Shown here: positions 6,161-13,514 of the stretch, piece after piece
Layout: every line of letters begins with the position of its first letter
How positions within the stretch are numbered: position 1 is the stretch's first letter
Assembly: GCA_016199905.1 (NCBI GenBank)
Contig: JACQFU010000580.1
Coordinates: 1 to 13,514, forward strand
Direction of reading: 5' to 3'
Length of the DNA: 13,514 nucleotides
Source: Candidatus Wallbacteria bacterium
GTDB lineage: Bacteria; Muiribacteriota; UBA6191; JACPRK01
Made by a program: the position numbers and the translations under genes
Notes under the pieces: generated by a model
What the model was told of the DNA's origin: nothing
The model's database searches: none
What the model saw: only the letters and a program-made list of their open reading frames with translations

Positions 6161-7909
6161 TCACGCCGCGGGCATCTGCAAGACCCGCCTCAGCTCGTTT
6201 GCGGCCTGGGCGATGCGAGGCGTCGCATCCTCGACGAGATACCGCGTCATCGCCTCCAGCATCCCGGCGTTCATCGCCCAGAACCCGGAACGGTCGGTCG
6301 ACACCTGCCGCGAAAGCTCAGCCAGCAACTGGACGAAGTACGGCTCGTCCTTGGCGTAGACTTCCTCGCCTTCGCGCACCGCGCGCGGCAAATACGGGCC
6401 CGGGCCCAGGAGCATCAGAATCCCCTTCATCGCGCCGGGAGTGGGGCCCTGTTGCTGCATCTGGTCGAAGTACTTGCGCAGCAACAAGACGTCCTCCGGA
6501 AGAGCCGGCGCCGGCTTGGCTCCGCCCGGGGCCGCCAGCGAGACTCGCGTTACGCGCTCGAACCGGCCCCGCGCGTCGGCCAGATCGCTGGAGGCGGGGG
6601 CCAATGCGAGCAGCGCCTCCAGCGTGGACTTCAGCGCCCCGAGTACCGGGTCGGAACCGCCCTTGAACGCCTGCTGGAGATTGCTCATCCAGCCCTTGAG
6701 CAACCCGGCCTCCTTGCGGTAGTTGTCCCAGACGATCGCTGCGTTGACGACGGCCTTCGCGATCGAGAACAGCAAACTCTCGTCGTCCTTGCACCGCTGG
6801 GCCATCCTTACCAGCGCTTCGGCGAACGCCAATAGCCTCGGAGGGTCTTTTGCCACCTGATAGCTGATCAGCGCTCCGGCGGAGGCGGTGGCCAGCGAGC
6901 GCGCGACTTCCCGGTTGGCAGGATGGGCCTCCGAAAGGCGCACCAGCTCGTCGAGCAGCGCGGCGACGCGCGGGTAGTCGCCGTCGGGATCGGGGACCTC
7001 GGGATCGACCAGACACGAGAGGGCGTTGGCCAGCTCCGCCACGGTTACTTCGGAGGGACGCGCGGCCACCAGCTTCCGGAGCGCCTCGCAGGCCGGCCAC
7101 GCCCGGTTGCGAGCGCCGGCATCGAGAGCGAAGACGACCTGGTCGGCCAGGAAGCGCGCCATCAGCGGGTCCGTGGCAGCGGCGAACCGCGCGGGGATCT
7201 CCTCGAGAGCGGCGCGGACGCGCGCGTGCTCGTTCCAGGCGCGCGCCTGGGAAAGGAGCTTGCCCGCCGCGTGGCAAACAGTGGCCAGGCCGACCCAGGC
7301 CGGTTCGTAGCCGGGCGCCCCCTTCGCCAGGCGCAGCGCCGTCTCGACCGCGGGGAGCACTTCGGACTGCTGCCGCCAGTTCTTGGAGGCCGCCGTGGCC
7401 ACAGCAAGCAGCTCGTCGAGCGCAGGTGGGGCAGGCTCGGGCGCGGCGGCGAGCGCAGGGAGTGCGTGGGAAACGACGGCAGGCGGCGGCGACGGCGGTT
7501 GCTCGGCGCTGGACGCCGGCGCCCGCCGCAGCGGCTTGAGTTTGTCCCTCACGGTGGCCAGGCAGAGCCGATGCTCGTCCTTGGAGATCTCGAGGAGCCG
7601 GCCCAGCAGGTCGACGAGCTTCTTCTCGGCGTCGGTCACCTGGCCGTCGGCGAAGACCTGGGCCAGGCACTTTTCGAACAGGCGGAGGCGGTCGAAGGGC
7701 CTGGCATTGCCGAGTCGTCCGGCGCGGGCCTTCGCTTCCGTCTCCTGCTGCAGGCGCACTCGCTCGCCGCCCGGCAACCGCAGCGCCTTCTCCAACTTTC
7801 CAAGAAGAAGATCGTCTTCGGAGGACATCTCGCCGTCCTTGAAGGCCTCCTCCATCACGAGGCCCAGAAGACGAAGCGGGGTGAGCTCGCAGGACACGGT
7901 GCCTGCCAT
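6161..7909 (-). CDS. TerB-like / TPR-like helical protein of unknown function (582 aa)
   Basis: No signal peptide or membrane segment is visible, so it is probably cytoplasmic. Two similar helical modules open the protein: about 11-62, with EEAFKDGEMSSEDDLLLGKL, and about 77-125, with AQVFADGQVTDAEKKLVDLL. The pattern of small residue, DG, then an acidic residue two to six positions on and a helix of leucines is typical of TerB-like (tellurite-resistance B) domains. A Pro/Ala-rich linker follows at about 130-165. The rest is Ala/Leu-rich helix pairs resembling TPR repeats (for example around 185-240), ending in RRVLQMPAA. ATG at 7909 is chosen because an in-frame TGA lies just upstream; its ribosome binding site is poor (GAGGTGA lies 19 bases away), so an internal start is possible. 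TerB domains are linked to stress or envelope sensing in other systems, but no role can be assigned here. Confidence 0.78.
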   Translation of the reverse strand: MAGTVSCELTPLRLLGLVMEEAFKDGEMSSEDDLLLGKLEKALRLPGGERVRLQQETEAKARAGRLGNARPFDRLRLFEKCLAQVFADGQVTDAEKKLVDLLGRLLEISKDEHRLCLATVRDKLKPLRRAPASSAEQPPSPPPAVVSHALPALAAAPEPAPPALDELLAVATAASKNWRQQSEVLPAVETALRLAKGAPGYEPAWVGLATVCHAAGKLLSQARAWNEHARVRAALEEIPARFAAATDPLMARFLADQVVFALDAGARNRAWPACEALRKLVAARPSEVTVAELANALSCLVDPEVPDPDGDYPRVAALLDELVRLSEAHPANREVARSLATASAGALISYQVAKDPPRLLAFAEALVRMAQRCKDDESLLFSIAKAVVNAAIVWDNYRKEAGLLKGWMSNLQQAFKGGSDPVLGALKSTLEALLALAPASSDLADARGRFERVTRVSLAAPGGAKPAPALPEDVLLLRKYFDQMQQQGPTPGAMKGILMLLGPGPYLPRAVREGEEVYAKDEPYFVQLLAELSRQVSTDRSGFWAMNAGMLEAMTRYLVEDATPRIAQAANELRRVLQMPAA

Positions 7910-7914
7910 CTTAG

Positions 7915-7928
7915 CGCGGCCGGCCGCG
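7915..7928. repeat. Perfect 14-bp palindrome upstream of the 582-aa gene
   Basis: CGCGGCCGGCCGCG is fully self-complementary and lies 6-19 bases before the ATG at 7909, between it and the GAGGTGA that could otherwise serve as a ribosome binding site. It could bind a dimeric regulator or fold in the mRNA and hide the start. GC-rich DNA makes chance palindromes more likely. Confidence 0.5.
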
Positions 7929-7990
7929 ATTCACCTCGGAGTCGCGGGCTTTCGAGTTGCTTTCGACAGGTCCGGCTGTTATATGATTTG

Positions 7991-8080
7991 GCCCGGATTC
8001 CGGGCGGCGGGACATGATCCCGAGCGGCCCGGAACCTTCGGATCCGGGACACGACAAATGGGATGCCCCGCGCCGCGGGG
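7991..8080 (+). promoter_or_regulatory. Hairpin-rich leader of the liv operon
   Basis: Four consecutive perfect inverted repeats lie between the presumed transcription start and the livK ribosome binding site: GCCCGG-N3-CCGGGC (7991-8005), CGGGA-N5-TCCCG (8008-8022), CCCGGA-N9-TCCGGG (8028-8048, whose loop contains CTTCGG) and CCCCGC-N3-GCGGGG (8066-8080). The CCCGG and CCGGG arms of the first and third hairpins can also pair with each other. No U-tract follows, so none is an ordinary terminator. It matches no riboswitch class I can recognise. Confidence 0.4.
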
Positions 8081-8087
8081 ACAAGGT

Positions 8088-8093
8088 GGAGGG
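8088..8093 (+). promoter_or_regulatory. Ribosome binding site of livK
   Basis: GGAGGG, with AAGG just before it, sits six bases upstream of ATG at 8100. It fixes the start: the frame stays open back to before 7400, but only the 8100 start places a signal peptide at the N-terminus. Confidence 0.8.
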
Positions 8094-8099
8094 CAACAC

Positions 8100-9239
8100 A
8101 TGAGAATGAAGAGCATCGTCGCCGCAGCGGCCGCAGTCCTTCTCGGAGCGCTCGTCTGCGCCGCGCCGCTTCGCGCGGAGGGAGAAACGATCAAGCTGGG
8201 CGCAGTGCTTCCGCTGACCGGCGGCATCGCCGCCTTCGGCATGGAATCCAAGGACGGCATCAACCTCGCCGTCGACGAGATCAACGCCAAGGGCGGCGTT
8301 CTCGGCAAGAAGCTCGAGGTGCTCTTCGAGGACGACAAAGGCGACCCGGCCGACACCACCAACGCCGTCAGCAAGCTCATCAACACCGACAAGGTGCTCG
8401 CGATCCTGGGCAGTGTCGCCAGCAGTTGCACGTTGGCCGGCGCCCCCGTGGCCAACAGCGCCAAGATCCCGATGATCACTCACAACTCGACCAACGACAA
8501 GGTCACGGGAGTCGGCGAGTACGTCTTCCGCACCTGCTTCATCGACAGCTTCCAGGGCGCCACGTCGGCCTACGTCGCTGCCAAGATCATCAAGGCCAAG
8601 ACGGCGGCCCTCGTCACCGACGTCAACAGCGATTACAGCAAGGGACTGGGCGAGGCGTTCACAGCCAAGTTCAAGGAACTGGGCGGCACGATAACCGGCG
8701 AGGTGAGCTACCAGCAGAACGACGTCAACTTCTCCAGCCAACTCACGAAGCTCAAGGGCACGCCGGCGGACGTCATCTTCATCCCGGGCTACTACACGGA
8801 GGTCGCGCTGATTCTCAAGCAGGCCAAGCAGCTGAAGATCGGCAGTGTCTTCCTGGGCGCCGACGGGTGGGACGATCCGAAGCTGCTGGAGCTGGCGGCC
8901 GACGCAGCCGACGGAACCTACATCGTGACGCACTACTCCGCCGACCAGAAGACGCCGGAAGTGGAGAAGCTGGTGAAGGCGTATCAGGACAAGTACAAGC
9001 GAGGGCCGGCCGTGACCGACGCCCTGGCCTACGACATGGTTTACGTCGTGGCCGATGCGATGAAGCGCGCAGGCAAGGCGGACTCTCAGGCCCTGCGCGA
9101 CGCTCTCGCCGCGACGAAGGACCTCAAGGGCGCCACGGGCTCCGTCACGATGAACAAGGACCGCAACGCCGACAAGAACGCCATCGTCTTGAAGGTGGAG
9201 GGCGGCAAGATGAAGTTCGTCGAGAGCGTGAAGCCCTGA
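8100..9239 (+). CDS. livK: Branched-chain amino acid-type ABC transporter, periplasmic substrate-binding protein
   Basis: This 379-residue protein is the periplasmic ligand receptor of a HAAT-family importer (type 1 periplasmic binding fold, Leu/Ile/Val-binding family). A Sec signal peptide spans residues 1-26: MRMK, a hydrophobic Ala/Leu core at 6-22, and cleavage likely after ALRA-type Ala26. Cys20 does not sit in a good lipobox. The mature part begins ETIKLGAVLPLTGG. Family features follow: GxESKDGINLAVDEIN at 48-62, the ligand-site serine/threonine loop SVASSCT at 105-111, HNST at 128-131, PGYYTE at 229-234 and ADGWDD at 254-259. It is the first gene of the operon, 25 bases before livH. 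The family also takes up aromatic acids, amides and urea, so the true ligand is open, especially given the amidohydrolase at the end of the operon. Confidence 0.93.
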   Translation: MRMKSIVAAAAAVLLGALVCAAPLRAEGETIKLGAVLPLTGGIAAFGMESKDGINLAVDEINAKGGVLGKKLEVLFEDDKGDPADTTNAVSKLINTDKVLAILGSVASSCTLAGAPVANSAKIPMITHNSTNDKVTGVGEYVFRTCFIDSFQGATSAYVAAKIIKAKTAALVTDVNSDYSKGLGEAFTAKFKELGGTITGEVSYQQNDVNFSSQLTKLKGTPADVIFIPGYYTEVALILKQAKQLKIGSVFLGADGWDDPKLLELAADAADGTYIVTHYSADQKTPEVEKLVKAYQDKYKRGPAVTDALAYDMVYVVADAMKRAGKADSQALRDALAATKDLKGATGSVTMNKDRNADKNAIVLKVEGGKMKFVESVKP

Positions 9240-9264
9240 AGCCGTCCGGCCCTGCCGTCAGTAG

Positions 9265-10428
9265 ATGTCCGAGTTCATCCAGCAGCTGATCAACGGCATC
9301 GCGCTCGGCAGCATCTACGGGCTGATCGCGGTCGGCTACACCATCGTCTACGGCATCCTCGGCCTCATCAATTTCGCCCACGGCGAGATCTACATGATGG
9401 GGACGTTCAGCGCGTTCCTTGCGGTGCAATTTGCCAAGAGCAAGTTCGGCTGGGAGATGGGCTTCTTTCCGGCGTTGCTGATCGGAATGCTGGGGGCGGC
9501 CGTGCTAGGCGTGGCAATCGAGCGGATCGCCTATCGGCCGCTGAGAGCGAAGAGCGCGGTGCCGGCCGTGATGCTCGGGCTGATTGGCGGCGGCGCGGCC
9601 TTCATGCTGCTGGGCGGGATCATGGGTCACGCCGGCGTGCACTTCGGAAACCCGCTGGCGCTGTTCGTGTCGACGAGCGTGAGCAGTTCGAGCGCTGTGG
9701 AGAAGGTCGAGGGAGCGCAGATTCCTGCCCTGGTCTCTTTGGCCGTCTGGGCCATGCTGGCGTTCGGCGTTTACCGGCTTTCGAAGGAGAAGCTGGCCCA
9801 GCGCAAGAAGCTGAAGGCAGGCACGCTGACGGCGCTGCTGACGGCGTTGGGAGTCTCGCTGCTCTTGCAGAACCTGGGCATTCAGATGTTCGGCGCCACG
9901 CCGAAGTCGTTTCCACCGCTGGTGGAGTTTTATCCCTACGAGTTCGGCTCGATCATCCTGGCCAATCAGGACATGCTGATCTTCGGAGCGATGGTCGTCT
10001 CGATGGTTGTGCTGCAGCTCATCATCTACAAGACGAAGATCGGCAAGGCGATGCGGGCCGTGGCGGTGGATCAAGACGCCGCGCGGTTGATGGGCGTACG
10101 GCTGGACTTCACCATCAGCTGCGCGTTTGCCATCGGCAGCTCGCTGGCGGCGATCGCCGGCGTGCTCTACGCCATCCGCTACACGAAGATCGATCCGCTG
10201 ATGGGGGCGCTGCCGGGCGCCAAGGCCTTCGTCGCCGCGGTCCTGGGCGGCATCGGTAACATCCCGGGCGCGGTAGTGGGCGGGCTGATCATGGGTGTGA
10301 CGGAGGCGCTGGTCGTCGGCTATGTGAGCAGCACGCTGCGCGACGCCTTCGCCTTTGGCATCCTGATCCTGATCCTCCTGGTGAAGCCGACGGGTTTGAT
10401 GGGGTCCAACCAGCCGGAGAAGGTGTGA
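9265..10428 (+). CDS. livH: HAAT-family ABC transporter permease LivH, with an internal insertion
   Basis: This 387-residue inner-membrane permease pairs with LivM to form the translocation pore. The N-terminus has the family signature (GIALGSIYGLIAVGYT, then GLINFAHGEIYMMG at 33-46). ERIAYRPLR at 86-94 and LTALGVSLLLQN at 192-203 are also typical. The coupling-helix region is KIGKAMRAVAVDQDAARLMG, followed by AKAFVAAVLGGIGNIPGA and the C-terminal KPTGLMG. E. coli LivH has about 308 residues; the surplus sits at about 98-187, between YRPLR and the next conserved segment, and holds two extra hydrophobic stretches (100-119 and 153-170) plus a Ser-rich and a Lys-rich loop. A stop lies directly before the ATG, and no good ribosome binding site is seen. 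The stop overlaps the livM start by one base. Confidence 0.93.
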   Translation: MSEFIQQLINGIALGSIYGLIAVGYTIVYGILGLINFAHGEIYMMGTFSAFLAVQFAKSKFGWEMGFFPALLIGMLGAAVLGVAIERIAYRPLRAKSAVPAVMLGLIGGGAAFMLLGGIMGHAGVHFGNPLALFVSTSVSSSSAVEKVEGAQIPALVSLAVWAMLAFGVYRLSKEKLAQRKKLKAGTLTALLTALGVSLLLQNLGIQMFGATPKSFPPLVEFYPYEFGSIILANQDMLIFGAMVVSMVVLQLIIYKTKIGKAMRAVAVDQDAARLMGVRLDFTISCAFAIGSSLAAIAGVLYAIRYTKIDPLMGALPGAKAFVAAVLGGIGNIPGAVVGGLIMGVTEALVVGYVSSTLRDAFAFGILILILLVKPTGLMGSNQPEKV

Positions 10429-11387
10429 TGATCGAGATCTCCAGCTATCACATCCAGGTCCTGGCCTTCATGGGAATCAACATCATCCTGGCGGTGAGCC
10501 TGAACCTGATCAACGGGTTCACGGGCCAGTTCTCGCTGGGCCACGCCGGCTTCATGGCCATCGGCGCCTACACAGCGGCGATCCTGACCAAGGCCTGCGG
10601 ATGGCCGTTTCTGCTGGCGACGCTGGCCGGGGCGCTGCTCGCGTTCGCGTTCGGGCTGCTGCTGGGGATTCCGATCCTCAGGCTCAAGGGCGACTACCTG
10701 GCGATCGCGACGTTCGGTCTGTCGGAGATCGTGCGCGTGGCGATCGTGAACTTCGACGACGTCACTATGAAGGCGGCGACGCTGGTCGGATTGCAGGACC
10801 TGGTCCCCAAGGAGATCACGCGAGGGGCACTCGGGTACCCGGCGATCCCAGAGGTGAAGAGCCTGGTCTGGATCTACGGCTGGGCGTTCGTCACCTGCCT
10901 GATCCTCCGCAACATCGTCCGTTCCAGCGAGGGACGCGCGATCTCCTCCATCGGCGAGGACGAACTGGCGGCGGAATCGCTTGGCATCAACACGGCCCGG
11001 TACAAGACGTTGAGCTTCGCCATCGGAGCGTTCTTCGCAGGCGTGGCGGGAGCGCTCTTCGCGCACTGGGTGACCTACATCAAGGCCGACCTGTTCAAAA
11101 TCGACAAGTCGATCGAGATCCTCCTGATGGTCGTGCTGGGCGGGATGGGGTCGTTGTCGGGGTCGGTTCTGGGCGCGGTGGTGCTGACGCTGCTGCCGGA
11201 GTACCTGCGCGTCTTCGCGCAGTGGCGGATGGTGATCTACCCCATCCTTTTGATCTTGCTGATGCTCACTCGACCGGAAGGGCTGCTGGGGCGCCGCGAG
11301 CTGAGCACGATCCTGGGCGTGCTCTACACCCGAGCGATGGGCCGCGGCGGACCCGCGCCGGGCAACCCGCCGGTAGCGGCCGAGTAG
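10428..11387 (+). CDS. livM: HAAT-family ABC transporter permease LivM
   Basis: This second membrane permease of the importer has 319 residues. ATG at 10428 overlaps the livH stop (TGATG). GGAGAAGG at 10416-10423 is the ribosome binding site; a GTG one codon earlier is a possible but less likely start. Family motifs are clear: NLINGFTGQFSLGHAGFMAIGAY near the N-terminus, RLKGDYLAIATFGLSEIVR in the middle, the coupling segment GEDELAAESLGINTARYK, MVVLGGMGSLSGSVLG and the ending LTRPEGLLGRRE. The segment after the NFDDVT motif (about residues 110-140) is less like the usual LivM and may shape specificity. E. coli LivM is longer (about 425 residues) because of an N-terminal extension that most homologues lack. 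LivG follows after four bases. Confidence 0.93.
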   Translation: MIEISSYHIQVLAFMGINIILAVSLNLINGFTGQFSLGHAGFMAIGAYTAAILTKACGWPFLLATLAGALLAFAFGLLLGIPILRLKGDYLAIATFGLSEIVRVAIVNFDDVTMKAATLVGLQDLVPKEITRGALGYPAIPEVKSLVWIYGWAFVTCLILRNIVRSSEGRAISSIGEDELAAESLGINTARYKTLSFAIGAFFAGVAGALFAHWVTYIKADLFKIDKSIEILLMVVLGGMGSLSGSVLGAVVLTLLPEYLRVFAQWRMVIYPILLILLMLTRPEGLLGRRELSTILGVLYTRAMGRGGPAPGNPPVAAE

Positions 11388-11391
11388 CGCG

Positions 11392-12156
11392 ATGCCTCTG
11401 CTCGAAGCCGAAAACGTGAGCAAGGTCTTCGGCGGCCTGACGGCCGTCAAGGACTTCACGCTCTCGATGGAGCCCGGCGAGATGGTCGGACTCATCGGAC
11501 CCAATGGAGCCGGCAAGACCACTGTCTTCAACCTGCTGACGGGGTTCATTCCGCCGACCACCGGAAAGATCGTCCTGAACGACAAGAACGTGACCGGCTT
11601 CAAGGCCTATCAGGTCGCCCAGCAGGGGATGGTCCGCACCTTTCAGAACATCCGGATGTTCTCCAACTTGACGGTGCTCGACAACTTGAAGACGGCGCAG
11701 CACTTCCGGACGGGCTACGGGATCGGCGCGGCCGTCATGCGCCTGCCGACCTATTACAGCGAGGAGAAGCGCATTCACGCCGAGTGCATGCAACTGCTGG
11801 AGCGGCTGGAGCTGGACCAGGTGGCCGGCGAGATCGCGGGCAGCCTTCCGTACGGTTACCAGAAGCGGCTGGAGATCGCGCGCGCTCTTTCGGTGCGGCC
11901 GAAGCTGCTGCTGCTCGACGAGCCCGCGGCGGGGCTCAACCCGACCGAGACGCGAGAGCTGCTGGGCCGGCTGACCAACATCCGCAAGGAGTTCAAGCTG
12001 GCGATGCTTCTGATCGAGCACGACATGAAGTTCGTGATGGGGATCTGCGAGCGCATCCTGGTGCTGGTCTACGGCGAAACGATCGCGCAGGGCCTGCCCG
12101 AGGAGATCCGCAAGAACCCGCAGGTGCTCGAGGCCTACCTCGGCACGGAGGGATAG
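11392..12156 (+). CDS. livG: HAAT-family ABC transporter ATP-binding protein LivG
   Basis: This 254-residue cytoplasmic ATPase drives the LivH-LivM pore together with LivF. Walker A is GPNGAGKTT (about 38-46) and the Q-loop lies in VRTFQNIRMF. The signature region has the LivG form LPYGYQKRLEIARAL instead of LSGGQ, which is normal for this subfamily. Walker B with the D-loop is LLLLDEPAAGLN, and the switch histidine is in LLIEHDMKFVM. The C-terminus ends in the usual EEIRKNPQVLEAYLG. No strong ribosome binding site precedes the ATG; translation is probably coupled to livM, four bases upstream. Confidence 0.95.
   Translation: MPLLEAENVSKVFGGLTAVKDFTLSMEPGEMVGLIGPNGAGKTTVFNLLTGFIPPTTGKIVLNDKNVTGFKAYQVAQQGMVRTFQNIRMFSNLTVLDNLKTAQHFRTGYGIGAAVMRLPTYYSEEKRIHAECMQLLERLELDQVAGEIAGSLPYGYQKRLEIARALSVRPKLLLLDEPAAGLNPTETRELLGRLTNIRKEFKLAMLLIEHDMKFVMGICERILVLVYGETIAQGLPEEIRKNPQVLEAYLGTEG
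12147..12152 (+). promoter_or_regulatory. Ribosome binding site that selects the TTG start of livF
   Basis: GGAGGG overlaps the last codons of livG and lies nine bases before TTG at 12162. There is no ATG or GTG in frame nearby, and the TTG gives the expected LivF N-terminus, SEPLLEIRDLDVFYG. Confidence 0.7.
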
Positions 12157-12161
12157 TCCCC

Positions 12162-12878
<717 letters not shown>

Positions 12879-12883
12879 GGGAT

Positions 12884-13514
12884 ATGGAGATCTCCGGCAA
12901 CGGTCCTCTCATCACGTTCGATCCCGCGGCGCCCTTCTTCGACGACGGAGCGGTCGCCTACCAGAAGGGCACGATCGTCGAGGTCGGGACGACAGCCCAG
13001 CTGCGGGCCAAGCACCCGACAGCTGCGTTCCGGGACCGCGGGGGGCTGCTGCTGATGCCTGGCCTGATCAATCTGCACACGCACCTCTATGGGTGCCTGG
13101 CGCGCGGGATGGCCTTGAAGGACCCGCCGCCTGCGAACTTCGTCGAGATCCTCGAGCGGCTTTGGTGGCGGTTGGACCGCAAGTTGGACGAGGAGGCGAT
13201 CCGGGCCTCGGCGATGGTGGGGCTGGTGGACGCCGCGATGGCGGGGTGCACGACGTTGTTCGATCACCACGCGTCGCCCGCGGCGATCCCGGGGAGCCTG
13301 GATCTGATCGAGAATGGCTTCCGGCAAGTGGGGCTGCGCGGGTGCCTGTGCTATGAGGTGTCGGACCGCGACGGCCCCGAAAAGACGCAGCAGGGGATCG
13401 AGGAGAACGCGCGCTACCTGAGGAAGCGGCGCGACGGCCGCTTCGGAGCCGCGCTCGGAATCCATGCGTCCTTCACCGTGAGCGACGCGACCCTCGACGC
13501 GGTGCGCGAGGCGA
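12884..13514 (+). CDS. ssnA: SsnA-like metal-dependent amidohydrolase (partial, C-terminus outside window)
   Basis: The first 210 residues are present, running off the right edge; the E. coli homologue has about 440. ATG at 12884 lies ten bases after GGGAG and five bases after the livF stop. After a short beta-rich N-terminal domain comes the metal-binding HxH in MPGLINLHTHLYG (His65, His67). It then has LWWRLDRKLDEEAI, GCTTLFDHHASP and PGSLDLI, matching SsnA of E. coli closely, and GIHASFTVSD, whose His194 fits the third zinc ligand. SsnA belongs to the guanine deaminase/chlorohydrolase (TrzA/AtzA-like) group of the amidohydrolase superfamily; in E. coli its gene lies in a purine-catabolism-related cluster and its substrate is not firmly known. 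It should be cytoplasmic and hydrolyse or deaminate a small nitrogen compound, possibly the one imported by the adjacent transporter. Confidence 0.88.
   Translation, partial: MEISGNGPLITFDPAAPFFDDGAVAYQKGTIVEVGTTAQLRAKHPTAAFRDRGGLLLMPGLINLHTHLYGCLARGMALKDPPPANFVEILERLWWRLDRKLDEEAIRASAMVGLVDAAMAGCTTLFDHHASPAAIPGSLDLIENGFRQVGLRGCLCYEVSDRDGPEKTQQGIEENARYLRKRRDGRFGAALGIHASFTVSDATLDAVREA

Larger units (their letters stand above)
7910..8099. promoter_or_regulatory. Divergent control region between the 582-aa gene and the liv operon
   Basis: This 190-bp region is GC-rich except for one AT-rich island at 7978-7989. The plus strand reads TATGAT at 7982-7987 (five of six matches to a -10), with only a weak TTGCTT 19 bases upstream. 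The minus strand reads TATAAC at 7983-7978 (also five of six), with no good -35. The two -10-like boxes overlap, so divergent transcription from this island is plausible. Transcription to the right would begin near 7994 and give a leader of about 105 bases. Confidence 0.4.

Noticed and set aside
6318..7670. Open minus-strand frame of 450 codons overlapping the 582-codon gene
   Set aside because: It is Arg/Pro/Ala-rich with no motif and is a frame shadow of the 582-residue protein.
6923..8017. Open plus-strand frame of 364 codons opposite the TerB-like gene
   Set aside because: The minus-strand frame has TerB-like modules and natural composition; the plus frame has none and no ribosome binding site.
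7383..8099. In-frame upstream extension of livK (start before 8100)
   Set aside because: The extension overlaps the opposing gene and reads as low-quality sequence; the signal peptide and the ribosome binding site both support ATG at 8100.
9240..9264. Regulatory hairpin or terminator between livK and livH
   Set aside because: The 25-base gap shows no convincing stem-loop and no T-run; only the lack of a clear ribosome binding site for livH stands out.

Overview
The window is GC-rich (clearly above 60% by eye) and bacterial, with short intergenic gaps, Shine-Dalgarno sites and a compact operon. The modular secreted protein on the left uses MBG, HYR and PKD-type domains plus propeller-like repeats. 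Such proteins are common in Myxococcota/Deltaproteobacteria, Acidobacteriota and related environmental lineages, so I would guess one of those, with low confidence. No marker gene, RNA gene, insertion sequence, CRISPR array or phage gene is visible.

Layout. (1) Positions 1-5933, minus strand: one uninterrupted reading frame of 1977 codons that starts at 5933 and runs off the left edge. It encodes a very long exported protein: signal sequence, propeller-like region, PKD-like domain, second propeller-like region, then a PKD-HYR-MBG cassette whose MBG part is five tandem 81-residue units, a third propeller-like region, and a second PKD-HYR-MBG cassette cut by the window edge. Many shorter open frames here, on both strands, are shadows. 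(2) Positions 5934-6160: intergenic, with a candidate promoter for the giant gene and, on the plus strand, a good ribosome binding site followed by what looks like a frameshifted N-terminal coding scrap. (3) Positions 6161-7909, minus strand: a 582-residue protein with two TerB-like helical modules and a long helical, TPR-like remainder; function unknown. (4) Positions 7910-8099: a divergent control region with an AT-rich -10-like island, a 14-bp palindrome and four successive GC-rich hairpins in the presumed leader. (5) Positions 8100-13514, plus strand: a tight operon livK-livH-livM-livG-livF followed at once by an SsnA-like amidohydrolase that is cut by the right edge.

How the genes work together. 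The five liv-type genes form a complete high-affinity ABC importer of the branched-chain/hydrophobic amino acid transporter (HAAT) family: periplasmic binding protein, two permeases and two ATPases. The last gene is a metal-dependent amidohydrolase very like E. coli SsnA, translationally close to livF. This suggests the importer feeds a compound to that hydrolase, possibly an amine- or amidine-bearing nitrogen source rather than simply leucine/isoleucine/valine; that is inference. The most notable oddities are an insertion of about 90 residues in LivH, the hairpin-rich leader of the liv operon, and the duplicated PKD-HYR-MBG cassette in the giant surface protein.
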